Part shown: positions 16,701 through 23,925 of the stretch, in pieces
How the letters are laid out: each line of letters begins with the position of its first letter
Position numbering within the stretch: position 1 is the first letter of the stretch
DNA from: Candidatus Aenigmatarchaeota archaeon
Lineage (GTDB): Archaea; Aenigmatarchaeota; Aenigmatarchaeia; QMZP01
Direction of reading: 5' to 3'
Assembly (NCBI GenBank): GCA_016185435.1
Contig: JACPNN010000007.1
Coordinates: 45,355 to 109,354, forward strand
DNA length: 64,000 bases
Made by a program: the position numbers and the translations under genes
Notes under the pieces: model-generated
The model's input: the letters and a program-made list of their open reading frames with translations, nothing else
Database searches by the model: none
What the model was told of the DNA's origin: nothing

Positions 16701-17333
16701 GTGATTAATTTGAGGCAACAAACTTTGCTGAAAATCGTGCGTTTAATGAGGATCGAATTGGACAAAGGCTTAACAATACTTGGGATATCAAAAAAACTGA
16801 ACATCGGCTATCGCCCTGCCTATAACCACATCAATTCAATGGAAAAGGAAGGGATAGTGAAAATTGTAAAGGTGGGCAATGCAAAGCAGTGCTTCCTGAA
16901 TCTCGGCAATGCCAAATGCAGGCATCTTCTTGAAGAAGCAGATGAGCTGAAAAAGGAAGAGATATATAAGAAAAACCAAAAAATCAGGGCTGTTGTCGAA
17001 AGCCTGATCTCAAAATTAACCAAGGATTTTATTTCAGACATCCACTCTGTTGTTTTATTCGGAAGTCATGCCAGTGGAACTGCAGCAAAGGCATCAGACA
17101 TTGATTTATTGTTCATAGTAAGTGATTTGAAGAATAGGAAATTAAGGGAAGGGATAGAGCGTGAAAGTGCGAGTTACCAGTATTCGCATAACCTTAAAGT
17201 AAGCCCATTAATTACGGATATAAACGAATTCAAAAGAATGCTGGAATCAGAAGAACTGAATGTTGGAAAGGAAGCAAGAGAATACGGAATCTCTCTTTAT
17301 GGCTCTGAAATGTTCTGGAGGCTGGTCTCATGA
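16701..17333 (+). CDS. wHTH-MNT nucleotidyltransferase (antitoxin of an MNT/HEPN pair)
   Basis: A 210-residue protein. Residues 1-70 form a winged helix (LTILGISKKLNIGYRPAYNH, MEKEGIVKIVKVG). Residues about 110-205 form a minimal nucleotidyltransferase domain with the signature GSHASGTAAKASDIDLLFIV. In MNT/HEPN modules the MNT protein neutralises the HEPN RNase, in characterised cases by AMPylating it. The GTG start fits the leaderless spacing from the TATA box. The stop overlaps the HEPN gene by ATGA. The added wHTH suggests that the antitoxin also autoregulates through the palindrome upstream. Confidence 0.8.
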   Translation: MINLRQQTLLKIVRLMRIELDKGLTILGISKKLNIGYRPAYNHINSMEKEGIVKIVKVGNAKQCFLNLGNAKCRHLLEEADELKKEEIYKKNQKIRAVVESLISKLTKDFISDIHSVVLFGSHASGTAAKASDIDLLFIVSDLKNRKLREGIERESASYQYSHNLKVSPLITDINEFKRMLESEELNVGKEAREYGISLYGSEMFWRLVS

Positions 17334-17872
17334 ATAGAGTTGAATTTCTCAAGAGGAAAATTGACAGGCATCTGCTCAAAGAGCAGCTCTTCAAGAATCA
17401 GGACTATATAAAGCTCGAAAAGCCGTTCCTGGCAAAATCAAGAAAAAACTTCGCTGTCGCCAATCTTCTTTTCAATATATCCGAGAAAGACGAGTTGAAA
17501 AAATCTCTGAATCTTGCTTACGGCTTTGAAACGTACGAATGGACGACTATCGTCTCGTATTATTCAATGTACGTCTCAGCATTGGCTGCCCTGGCGAAGC
17601 TGGGACTCAAGTCAAAAAGCCATGCTGCGACAATAGCGGTTCTTGAATATCATTATGTGCGGAACGGCAGAACCCTTGAAGCCAGGCATATTCAGAAACT
17701 TTCAAAAGCGTATTCCATCACCGAAGAGCTGATAACCAAACTTATTGAAACAAAAACCAAAAGAGAAACCGCCCAATATGATGCCACCTCGGCAATCTCA
17801 AGGGAGAACGCAAAAACTGCCCTTGAAGATGCCGAAGAGTTTATCACAAAGATAGAGGAAGCTCTGGATTGA
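17330..17872 (+). CDS. HEPN-domain protein (putative toxin)
   Basis: A 180-residue, all-helical protein with the HEPN-like segment YYSMYVSALAALAKLGLKSK followed by SHAATIAVLEYHYV. HEPN toxins are RNases that use an R-x(4-6)-H motif. A candidate here is RTLEARH near residue 115, but it is not in the canonical context, so catalytic competence is uncertain. Coupling to the MNT gene by a 4-nt overlap makes an MNT/HEPN pair likely. A direct repeat follows 6 nt after its stop. Confidence 0.72.
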   Translation: MNRVEFLKRKIDRHLLKEQLFKNQDYIKLEKPFLAKSRKNFAVANLLFNISEKDELKKSLNLAYGFETYEWTTIVSYYSMYVSALAALAKLGLKSKSHAATIAVLEYHYVRNGRTLEARHIQKLSKAYSITEELITKLIETKTKRETAQYDATSAISRENAKTALEDAEEFITKIEEALD

Positions 17873-17878
17873 AAGCCG

Positions 17879-17898
17879 AGAAAGTCCGCCGTAGCCCG
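17879..17898 (+). repeat. Right direct repeat flanking the MNT-HEPN module
   Basis: AGAAAGTCCGCCGTAGCCCG repeats 16636-16654 with one inserted G. The repeat pair delimits a unit of about 1.25 kb. Confidence 0.6.
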
Positions 17899-17914
17899 AT
17901 TGCACATAACGTTT

Positions 17915-17989
17915 CGGGCTTTACGAAGGTTTTGCGTAGCACAACTTTGGGTGAGCTACAGGTACATTACGGGCGAACCGTAAAGCCCG
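17915..17989. repeat. Long palindromic element
   Basis: CGGGCTTTACG (17915-17925) and CGTAAAGCCCG (17979-17989) are a perfect 11-bp inverted repeat. Inside lies a second hairpin, GTAGC (17936-17940) with GCTAC (17954-17958). The nested structure is large for a terminator and has no T-tract. It could be a recombination site or a structured RNA. Confidence 0.55.
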
Positions 17990-18322
17990 TGTTCTACGAC
18001 CGAGCGAAAGCGAGCGGCAGCGAGCGCAGAGTTTTCGGGGCGAGGCAAATCTTATTTAATTTTTCTGTATTTTCTATACCACACAATTATTCCTATTATT
18101 CCAACAACAAATATTATGACAAAACTAAGGTTTTCTGATATAGAACTTTCAGGACGTATAGAATATGCAAAATTTAAAAGCGCAATACCGATTAACGCTA
18201 CTATTGTAAAAATCCCAAGGAAAGTTATATAAATTTCTACCCTTTCAACTTTATCCATAATATCTATTTTTTGTTTGAGGAGAATATAAATAGAAGCCGA
18301 GCCCCGAAAATTTCGTAGAACA
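17990..18322. repeat. Segment bounded by two-block inverted repeats
   Basis: The left arm has TGTTCTACGA (17990-17999) and TTTTCGGGGC (18032-18041). The right arm has the exact reverse complements GCCCCGAAAA (18301-18310) and TCGTAGAACA (18313-18322). The left arm contains a 32-nt GC-rich insert between its two blocks, the right arm 2 nt. A small membrane-protein gene lies between the arms. The layout resembles the ends of a small mobile unit or cassette, but no recombinase is present. Confidence 0.5.
18052..18258 (-). CDS. Small two-helix membrane protein
   Basis: From the ATG at 18258 the product has 68 residues with two membrane helices (YITFLGIFTIVALIGIALL and SFVIIFVVGIIGIIVWY) and a basic C-terminus. 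The start was chosen because TATTTATATT (18283-18292, minus strand) lies 24 nt upstream. The frame is open further upstream but without hydrophobic or conserved content. No family recognised. It is the only gene between the inverted repeats at 17990-18322. Confidence 0.5.
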   Translation of the reverse strand: MDKVERVEIYITFLGIFTIVALIGIALLNFAYSIRPESSISENLSFVIIFVVGIIGIIVWYRKYRKIK

Positions 18323-18454
18323 ACTATTACACGAACCATCCCTGCCACAAATACCGAGACATGGCCAAAAAAGCGAAGCTTTGTCAAATTTTTATGGCTT
18401 CTGCAGCCGGCCTGAAACCATCCCGCAAAAAATCAAAAAAATCAATGCCGCCAT

Positions 18455-19795
18455 TCACTCAATCAGGATCCTTGACGAGTAAACCTTCTTCGTGCCTTTC
18501 TCATCCCCATAGCGGATATATGCCCTCGGCATCTTCAGGCTCCCGAGGACAATGGGCCTTATGGTATAGCTGATCACCCTGTGGTCCTTTGGGGTGAGAT
18601 CCCCGAGGCGCCAGATGAGCTCAGTCCCTGCATCGGAGCGCTTCACAACCGGCTTCAGGTTGCCGAAATCCGTCACAGAGGCCAGCGGAGAGACAAAGTC
18701 CCTCACAATGACGTTTTTCAGGCGCCTCACAGGATTCCTGACCTCGACAATTATGTTATGCTCCCTCTTATCCTTTGTAACATATTTCTTCCTCACTTTC
18801 GGCCTTGAATATTCCAGGAAAAGGCCTATGGCTATGGCGCTCAGGACAATAACGCCTGTCACGAACCTTGCCGTGGAAGGCCAGTATTCAAGCCTGTAAA
18901 CCACTTTCCTCTCCTGCCCGGGCCTAATGTCGCCCAGGAGGAAGATGCAGTCCTTTGACTTTTCAGCATCAGCGCATGACAGGGGCTTGGTGACAAAGCC
19001 TGTCGCCAGGTCCCTGCTTATGCTGCTCTCCAGCATGTAGTTCTTTTCGGCAATGTTCCCGTTGTTCGACACGGTTATGACAACCTCATCATAGGACGGG
19101 CCTTTGACTGTTTCCGCCCTTGTGACAATATTGTGTATCGGCTCGACAAGGAAGCTGTCCTTCATGACGATGCTGTCCAGCCCCACCTCAACGTTGTAAA
19201 TCCCTGCAGCCAGCCCTTCCGTTGAGACAGTCTTTGAGACAGAAGAAGTTGCCGTCGGCTCGTCCGAAAAAAGCTGCCTGACAATAATCCCATCATTGTC
19301 TTTTATAGAAATCATCAGCGGGAAGACGTCCCTGTTCCTCGACCTGACATCGAAGGAGACGTGAAGCAAATTGCCATCCTCCTTAAGCTCCAGGCGGCCT
19401 GCTTCAAGCTCAGGAGGCCGGGGAAGGACACTCATTTCAAAGCCGACCTTTGCCTTGTCCTCCGGGAAAAAGACATCAGATATCACGACGGAATAGGTGT
19501 AGTTTCCTGCCTTATTTGGGACGAATATTATGTCAGCTGTCTCTTCCCTCTGCGGCCTGGCCTCTATCAGCAGCTGTGTCGGCTGCCTCCATTCGAGATG
19601 AGGGCCGTCTACAGATATCCTGAATTTCTTTTCTGTGTCTGATTCGCCAAAAACCTTCAGCTTGTAGACGGCCTGCTGCCCCTCAAGAACCGTCTGGCTT
19701 TTCGGCCCGATGGAGACAGCCATAAAGGCGGCTGCTGGATTGGACACAATCAGCAGTGCAGCGACAGAAAACAAAAATATGGGGGGCAGTTTCAT
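18455..19795 (-). CDS. Secreted/membrane protein with Ig-like repeats
   Basis: From the ATG at 19795 the product has 446 residues: a signal peptide (MKLPPIFLFSVAALLIVSNP, then AAAF), several beta-sandwich-like segments with the spacing of CARDB/DUF11 domains (for example VLEGQQAVYKLKVFG and VVITVSNNGNIAEKNYML), one membrane helix (FVTGVIVLSAIAIGLFLEY) about residues 325-343, and a final beta-rich domain after a basic stretch. It is probably a cell-surface or secretion-associated protein. An upstream in-frame ATG at 19855 would add 20 residues before the signal peptide and is less likely. Function unknown. Confidence 0.65.
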   Translation of the reverse strand: MKLPPIFLFSVAALLIVSNPAAAFMAVSIGPKSQTVLEGQQAVYKLKVFGESDTEKKFRISVDGPHLEWRQPTQLLIEARPQREETADIIFVPNKAGNYTYSVVISDVFFPEDKAKVGFEMSVLPRPPELEAGRLELKEDGNLLHVSFDVRSRNRDVFPLMISIKDNDGIIVRQLFSDEPTATSSVSKTVSTEGLAAGIYNVEVGLDSIVMKDSFLVEPIHNIVTRAETVKGPSYDEVVITVSNNGNIAEKNYMLESSISRDLATGFVTKPLSCADAEKSKDCIFLLGDIRPGQERKVVYRLEYWPSTARFVTGVIVLSAIAIGLFLEYSRPKVRKKYVTKDKREHNIIVEVRNPVRRLKNVIVRDFVSPLASVTDFGNLKPVVKRSDAGTELIWRLGDLTPKDHRVISYTIRPIVLGSLKMPRAYIRYGDEKGTKKVYSSRILIE

Positions 19796-19871
19796 AGCCA
19801 CTTTAATGTGGCTTTTCAGATTTAAATTCATGAGAAAGTGTGTTATTGTTTTCAATAATTATTTGCGGTTT

Positions 19872-21152
19872 TCATTTTCCCCTGGCAAGCCTGATGTGGC
19901 TCTCGGCAAGCTCGAACAAGTTGGTCTCGCTTGACAGGAGGTTGAGCTCCTGGGCCGTCACCGCAGAGGCTATTATCGCTGCAAGCCTTTTTGAATGGCT
20001 GCCTGCAGTTGTTTTTGAAGGGCCATGGCAGCCAAGCAGCTGCAGACATTCTTTCGCCGTGCCGAAGTCAGTCCCGCCCCCTGTGGCGGCCACTTCCAGG
20101 CAGGGCATTGTGACGCCAAAAACCAGATTATTGTTTTCCATCTCCGCATGCGTAAAGCATGAGCTTGATTCAACTATCTGGGCGCAGTCCTGGCCTGTCG
20201 CTATGAACAGGGCGGCGACCGTATTGGCCGCATTGGCATTGAAGCCCGTCACCGTGCCCGCAAAGGCAGAGCCCTGGTAATTCTTGAGATTGTTCAGCCT
20301 CACTATTTTTTCAGGATCTATGCCGAACACCTTTCTTATTGTTTCAGGCCCGATGGCAACCTCTGTGTGCACTGTCTTCCCCCTTCCAAGAAGGACATTG
20401 GAGTGCGTCGCCTTTTTGTCCGAGCACATATTCGCTGTAAGCGTGATCAGCCTTGCTTCCGGGAATTCCTTGAGGATAACCTTCACGCCATTTGCGGAAT
20501 ATTTTGTCGCAGAGTTCATGCCCATCGCATCGCCTGTATTGAAGACGAATCTCACATGCACATAGCGGCCAAGCTGGAACGGCTGAATCTCAAGCAGCTT
20601 TGTCACTTTTGACTCCGCCTCGCATGCCTTCCTGATTTCCTCAGAAAATTTCCTGTCAGCCTTCAGTCTTTCTGCTATTTCAGCAGCCTCTATTATGCTC
20701 TCTGCCTCAATCAGAGGCGCGCGTGCCATGCAGTCCCTTGTCACCTTCGCCTTTATCCCGCCGGACAGGTTTATGGCTTTGCAGCCCCTGTTGATGCCTG
20801 CGATAAGCGCGGCCTCATTTGTTGCCAGGGGGAGATAGAATTCGCCTTTCGCATAATCGCCAGTTATCATAAGCGGCCCTCCTATGCCCAATGGGGTTGC
20901 TGCGCCGCCTATCTGCTGCTCTATTCCTGTCGTGAGCTTCTCGCTTGAAGATACTTCCACATAGCACCTTTCCACGTCATCAAGGCTGGTGCCTGTCTTT
21001 TCCTTCAGGAACTTCAGCCTCAAAAAGGCGGCGTCCTTATTGGCCTGGTGCCACTTCCTTTTGTCGCCTGAGTATATCCTCTGCCAGATGACGTTCTCGA
21101 GCTCGTAAAGCTTTATCTTCCCCCTGAGAAGCGAGTCGAAGATCTCTTCCAT
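19872..21152 (-). CDS. hmgA: 3-hydroxy-3-methylglutaryl-CoA reductase (class I)
   Basis: HMG-CoA reductase reduces HMG-CoA to mevalonate, the committed step of archaeal isoprenoid synthesis. Class I signatures are present: TTGIEQQIGGAATPLGIGGP near the start, the catalytic Glu in LATNEAALIAG, NTGDAMGMN (NADPH binding), TANMCSDKKATHSN and a C-terminal GGGTDFG and GSHSKRLA with the catalytic His. The start at 21152 is preferred over 21173, which abuts the TATA box; from 21152 the leader is essentially zero. The gene is divergent from dph2 around a shared palindromic TATA box. HMG-CoA synthase is in a separate operon at 36 kb. Confidence 0.95.
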   Translation of the reverse strand: MEEIFDSLLRGKIKLYELENVIWQRIYSGDKRKWHQANKDAAFLRLKFLKEKTGTSLDDVERCYVEVSSSEKLTTGIEQQIGGAATPLGIGGPLMITGDYAKGEFYLPLATNEAALIAGINRGCKAINLSGGIKAKVTRDCMARAPLIEAESIIEAAEIAERLKADRKFSEEIRKACEAESKVTKLLEIQPFQLGRYVHVRFVFNTGDAMGMNSATKYSANGVKVILKEFPEARLITLTANMCSDKKATHSNVLLGRGKTVHTEVAIGPETIRKVFGIDPEKIVRLNNLKNYQGSAFAGTVTGFNANAANTVAALFIATGQDCAQIVESSSCFTHAEMENNNLVFGVTMPCLEVAATGGGTDFGTAKECLQLLGCHGPSKTTAGSHSKRLAAIIASAVTAQELNLLSSETNLFELAESHIRLARGK

Positions 21153-21173
21153 ACCATATAACAATTGGCGCAT

Positions 21174-21181
21174 ATTTAAAT
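21174..21181. promoter_or_regulatory. Palindromic TATA box shared by hmgA and dph2
   Basis: ATTTAAAT is its own reverse complement. It lies 21 nt from the hmgA ATG (21152, minus) and 22 nt from the dph2 ATG (21204, plus), so one TBP site is placed to start leaderless transcripts in both directions. Confidence 0.65.
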
Positions 21182-21203
21182 TCAGTCAGGGAGTATTTGG
21201 CAT

Positions 21204-22139
21204 ATGCACCGCATATCAGAAGAGTCGATAGGGAAGCTGAAATCCTTGGGGGCAAAAAAAGTAATGATACAGGCCCCGGAAGGCCTGAAGATGTCCCTGA
21301 TAGGTTTCTCAAAACAGCTGGAGAGAGAAGGCTTTGAGGTGCTTGTCTCTGTCGAGCCCTGCTTTGGCGCATGCGACATAAGGGACATGGAAGCCAAGGC
21401 CCTGGGCTGCGACGCCCTGCTCCATATCGGCCACACGGATTTCGGCGTCAAGCCTGCCATTCCTGTTGTTTATGAACCTTTCAAAATAGAGTATGATCCA
21501 ACCAGACTTCTGAAAAATAATATGGAGGAGCTGAAGAAGTACAAAAAAATCTGCCTTATAACAACGAGCCAGTTTTTATCTTCAATTGAGAAGGCAAAAG
21601 CAATATTGGAGAAAAACAAAATAAAAATCTATACAGGCGGCCATGCAAGGGCAGGGACAATAGCCCAAGTTCTCGGATGCGACTACTCTGCGGCCCTGCC
21701 TTTCGAGAAGGAGGTCGACTGCTTCCTTTATCTTGGCTCCGGAAAGTTCCATCCCCTCGGCCTGGCAGTCAAAACGCCCAAGCCTGTCCTGGCCCTTGAT
21801 GTCGAATATAACAAAATAATCGATTACACAAAAGAAGGAGAGAAGCTGAGAAGGATAAAGGCGTGGCATATCGAAAAGGCCAGGGACATGAAGAGTTTTG
21901 CAATCTATATCTCTTCCAAGCCCGGCCAGATGTACGCAAACCTTGCCAGGCATGCCAAGAAGAAACTGGAGGCCAAGGGCAAGAGCGTGACAATAATTGT
22001 GGCCGACATGCTGACGAAGGAGAAGATAATGGGCATGGAAATAGACTGCATAATCAACTGCGCATGCCCGAGGATATGGGAAGATTTCAGGCTTTTCGGG
22101 AAGGTAATATTGAATCCTGAGGATGTCGAGAAACTGTAA
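21204..22139 (+). CDS. dph2: Diphthamide biosynthesis protein Dph2
   Basis: A 311-residue archaeal Dph2, the non-canonical radical-SAM enzyme that transfers the 3-amino-3-carboxypropyl group of SAM to a histidine of aEF2 in the first step of diphthamide formation. Three spaced cysteines expected to hold the [4Fe-4S] cluster are visible: in VEPCFGACD (about residues 58-62), in the middle domain (EVDCFLYLGSGKFHPLG) and in CIINCACPRIWED near the C-terminus. GSGKFHPLG and LHIGHTDFG are family motifs. It runs divergently from hmgA. Confidence 0.93.
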   Translation: MHRISEESIGKLKSLGAKKVMIQAPEGLKMSLIGFSKQLEREGFEVLVSVEPCFGACDIRDMEAKALGCDALLHIGHTDFGVKPAIPVVYEPFKIEYDPTRLLKNNMEELKKYKKICLITTSQFLSSIEKAKAILEKNKIKIYTGGHARAGTIAQVLGCDYSAALPFEKEVDCFLYLGSGKFHPLGLAVKTPKPVLALDVEYNKIIDYTKEGEKLRRIKAWHIEKARDMKSFAIYISSKPGQMYANLARHAKKKLEAKGKSVTIIVADMLTKEKIMGMEIDCIINCACPRIWEDFRLFGKVILNPEDVEKL

Positions 22140-22184
22140 ATGAGAGTGAACTGTAAAATCTGCCGGTTATTGAGAGGGATTAAA

Positions 22185-22274
22185 CTAGGGAATTATTCTT
22201 GCAGACTTCAGGATGAAAAAAACCACAATTATCAGCAATATCCAAAAGATAATATCCCTTTCACCGTCTGTCAT
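22185..22274 (-). CDS. 29-residue single-span membrane microprotein
   Basis: The frame from the ATG at 22274 encodes MTDGERDIIFWILL then IIVVFFILKSARIIP. This is a charged N-terminus, one hydrophobic helix of about 16 residues and a basic end, the layout of a small membrane protein. It begins inside the last codons of the upstream gene (22261-22527), overlapping it by 14 nt in another frame, which suggests translational coupling. No family recognised. Support is the amphipathic design and position only. Confidence 0.4.
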   Translation of the reverse strand: MTDGERDIIFWILLIIVVFFILKSARIIP

Positions 22275-22527
22275 ATCTCCACCATTCCCTATCTTCCAGC
22301 ATAGTAACTCGCTTGTCTAATTCATGATAGTGAAGCTGGGCTTTAATTTGTTCCAGGTGTTTCTCTAATCTGTCTATTTTTTTGCTGGTTTCTGAATAGA
22401 TTATGAAACCGATTAGCATAACTACACCAATAAACAAGGTCATTTTGTCATCAATTGTTTGGGCAGCAAAGAATTGCCATATTGCTATCAAGGTAACAAT
22501 AACTGTCAATGCAGTACGGATGTTCAT
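22261..22527 (-). CDS. Small membrane protein with C-terminal coiled coil
   Basis: The 88-residue protein has two membrane helices, the second being KMTLFIGVVMLIGFIIYSE, then a charged coiled coil (KKIDRLEKHLEQIKAQLHYH) and a basic tail rich in Arg and Trp. No named family. The small size, coiled coil and overlap with a single-span microprotein suggest a membrane complex of tiny subunits. The function is unknown. Confidence 0.55.
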   Translation of the reverse strand: MNIRTALTVIVTLIAIWQFFAAQTIDDKMTLFIGVVMLIGFIIYSETSKKIDRLEKHLEQIKAQLHYHELDKRVTMLEDREWWRYDRR

Positions 22528-22568
22528 AAGAGATTTTCATGGGAAAGTTAATGAACCTATGTAATGCG

Positions 22569-22745
22569 TATCCGAAAGACTTGACAGCTCAAATGAGAGA
22601 TTCTTTTCGGATAAGAGCAAAAAGGAACCCCGATGGGATCCAGGCGAGGCGGCCAAATATCCTAGTGGATTAGCTCCAAGGGCTTGCCGCCATCCGGCGC
22701 GGATCCCATGTTCCCGTTATCCTGGGCAATTAATCCTTGTTTTTT
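22569..22745 (+). ncRNA. Structured RNA candidate with T-tract
   Basis: This GC-rich island in an AT-rich intergenic region folds well. Hairpin 1 pairs TATCCGAAAGA (22569-22579) with TCTTTTCGGATA (22602-22613). Domain 2 has GGAAC/GTTCC (22624-22628, 22710-22714), then a 9-bp helix ATGGGATCC/GGATCCCAT (22633-22641, 22701-22709), then GGCGGC/GCCGCC (22648-22653, 22686-22691), enclosing hairpins ATCC-TAGT-GGAT and AGCTC-CAA-GGGCT. GGATAA (22609-22614) can pair either in hairpin 1 or with TTATCC (22717-22722). The island ends in TTTTTT (22740-22745). It does not match 5S, SRP, RNase P or box C/D signatures known to me. It could be a free RNA or a leader of the Lrp gene. Confidence 0.55.
22740..22745 (+). 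terminator. T-tract terminator after the structured RNA
   Basis: A run of six T follows the folded domain. T-tracts are the main intrinsic termination signal in archaea. Confidence 0.45.
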
Positions 22746-22868
22746 GATATTAATATCATTTTCGGTAGAAAAAGTTAATTAAAGTATATAAATAGAAGAT
22801 AAATATAAATATTTGTTAAGATAATAATGATAAATGGCAAACTAAATTAAAATTCTTATAAGGAAAAT

Positions 22869-23321
22869 ATGCATGCGGAACCCATAGACAAAACAGACAA
22901 AAACATCATAAACATGCTGGCCAAGGATGGAAGACTGAGCTACAGGAAGATCAGCCAGAAGGCAGGGGTCAGCGTGGTGACCGTGATGAACAGGGTGAGA
23001 AGGCTGGAGAAGGGCGGAATAATAAAAGGCTACAGCGTCGTCATGGATTACCCTTCCCTCGGGTATGACCTTGAGGCCCTGATAGAAGTGAGGGTGAGCA
23101 AGGGCAAGCTGTTCGATGTGGAAAACCTCATCGCGGCCAGGAGGAATGTCTTCTCTGTTTATGATGTCACAGGCAATTTTGACGTGGCCATTGTGGCCAA
23201 ATTCCAGAACAGAAGGCAGCTGGACGAGTTTGTCAAGTACCTGCAGACCATACCGAATGTGACAAGGACGCATACGAGGCTGATATTGAATACAGTCAAG
23301 GAGGCCAGTTTCGAGATATAG
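22869..23321 (+). CDS. Lrp/AsnC-family transcriptional regulator
   Basis: A 150-residue regulator with an N-terminal helix-turn-helix (IDKTDKNIINMLAKDGRLSY, ISQKAGVSVVTVMNRVRRLE, KGGIIKGYSVVMD) and a C-terminal RAM ligand-binding domain (ALIEVRVSKGKLFDVENLI, VYDVTGNFDVAIVA). Lrp proteins form octamers and respond to amino acids. AAGGA at 22860-22864 serves as the ribosome binding site. The upstream AT-rich region (TATATAAATA near 22785) is a plausible promoter. The regulon is unknown. Confidence 0.92.
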   Translation: MHAEPIDKTDKNIINMLAKDGRLSYRKISQKAGVSVVTVMNRVRRLEKGGIIKGYSVVMDYPSLGYDLEALIEVRVSKGKLFDVENLIAARRNVFSVYDVTGNFDVAIVAKFQNRRQLDEFVKYLQTIPNVTRTHTRLILNTVKEASFEI

Positions 23322-23331
23322 TTTCCGGATA

Positions 23332-23652
23332 TCACTGGCTCTTATTCTTTTCCTGGTATTTCCCCTTCTCAAAATCCTGCATCTCGGATTCCCTGGCTCT
23401 CAGGATCTCCTTTATCTCCTCCATGTCAATCTCAACTTCCTTCGCTATCCTGGCAGCTGTCACACGGTTGAGGCTTGTCTCCTCAATGGTGCGGAGGTTG
23501 TTCTCTATCGTGTCGAGTTTTTCGAGTAGCCTGTCCCTCAGGGGCCTCTTTTTGTTCAGGGCCTTCTCCCTCAGCCTGTCCCATTTCCTCCTGAGGCCCT
23601 TGACCCTCCACCCCCACATGAAGCCGGGAGAGATGAAATCAAATATCCCCAT
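23332..23652 (-). CDS. Coiled-coil protein of unknown function
   Basis: From the ATG at 23652 the product has 106 residues. A short hydrophobic N-terminal segment (GIFDFISPGFMWGW) is followed by a strongly charged helical region (RRKWDRLREKALNKKRPLRD, DTIENNLRTIEETSLNRV, EIDMEEIKEILRARE). No catalytic motifs. The longer frame to 23724 would extend into the tRNA-Leu gene on the other strand, so the internal ATG is preferred. It ends 11 nt from the convergent Lrp gene. Confidence 0.5.
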   Translation of the reverse strand: MGIFDFISPGFMWGWRVKGLRRKWDRLREKALNKKRPLRDRLLEKLDTIENNLRTIEETSLNRVTAARIAKEVEIDMEEIKEILRARESEMQDFEKGKYQEKNKSQ

Positions 23653-23704
23653 CACTTTAAATTGGCAGGCCGGCAATAAAAGTATACGCGCGGGGGTAGC
23701 CAAG

Positions 23705-23755
23705 AACCTTTTGCCGTGATACAAGCCACAAAGCGTTCACGGAAAAGGCTGGCAG
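23705..23755 (+). other. tRNA-Leu intron 1 (D loop)
   Basis: A 51-nt intron after G15. GCCA (23699-23702) pairs with TGGC (23750-23753), with bulges AGA (23703-23705) and AGC (23754-23756). The intron itself folds as CCTTTT/AAAAGG plus CCGTGA/TCACGG. Confidence 0.8.
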
Positions 23756-23778
23756 CGGCCAACGGCGCGGGACTCAAA

Positions 23779-23893
23779 AAAGCCTTTTCTTTTTGCACAA
23801 GAAAAGGCTTTACCCAAAAGAACGCAAATAGAAGCACAGCGTCTGCGGAAAAGAAAGCTCTTGAGTGTTGAGCGCAATGCAATGAAATAAGAA
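23779..23893 (+). other. tRNA-Leu intron 2 (anticodon loop)
   Basis: A 115-nt intron at 37/38. CTCA (23773-23776) faces TAAG (23888-23891) with one C-A mismatch, and the bulges are AAA on both sides. It contains a perfect 11-bp hairpin (arms 23781-23791 and 23799-23809) followed by TACCCAAAAGAA, a motif shared with intron 3. Confidence 0.8.
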
Positions 23894-23925
23894 ATCCCGT
23901 GGCTTAGTGCCTTCGCAGGTTCGAT

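Noticed and set aside
17879..18047. Integron attC site
   Set aside because: The nested palindrome and the ACATAACGTT stretch recall folded recombination sites, but I cannot find clear R'/R'' core motifs and there is no integrase. Kept only as a palindromic element.
18361..18573. Plus-strand ORF of 70 codons
   Set aside because: It overlaps the 3' end of the surface-protein gene on the other strand and has a low-complexity Ser/Lys-rich product; no start signal.
22624..22722. 5S rRNA, SRP RNA or RNase P RNA
   Set aside because: A GGCGGCCA stretch resembles the 5S start, but the length and conserved loops do not fit. The conserved SRP tetraloop region and RNase P conserved blocks are absent.
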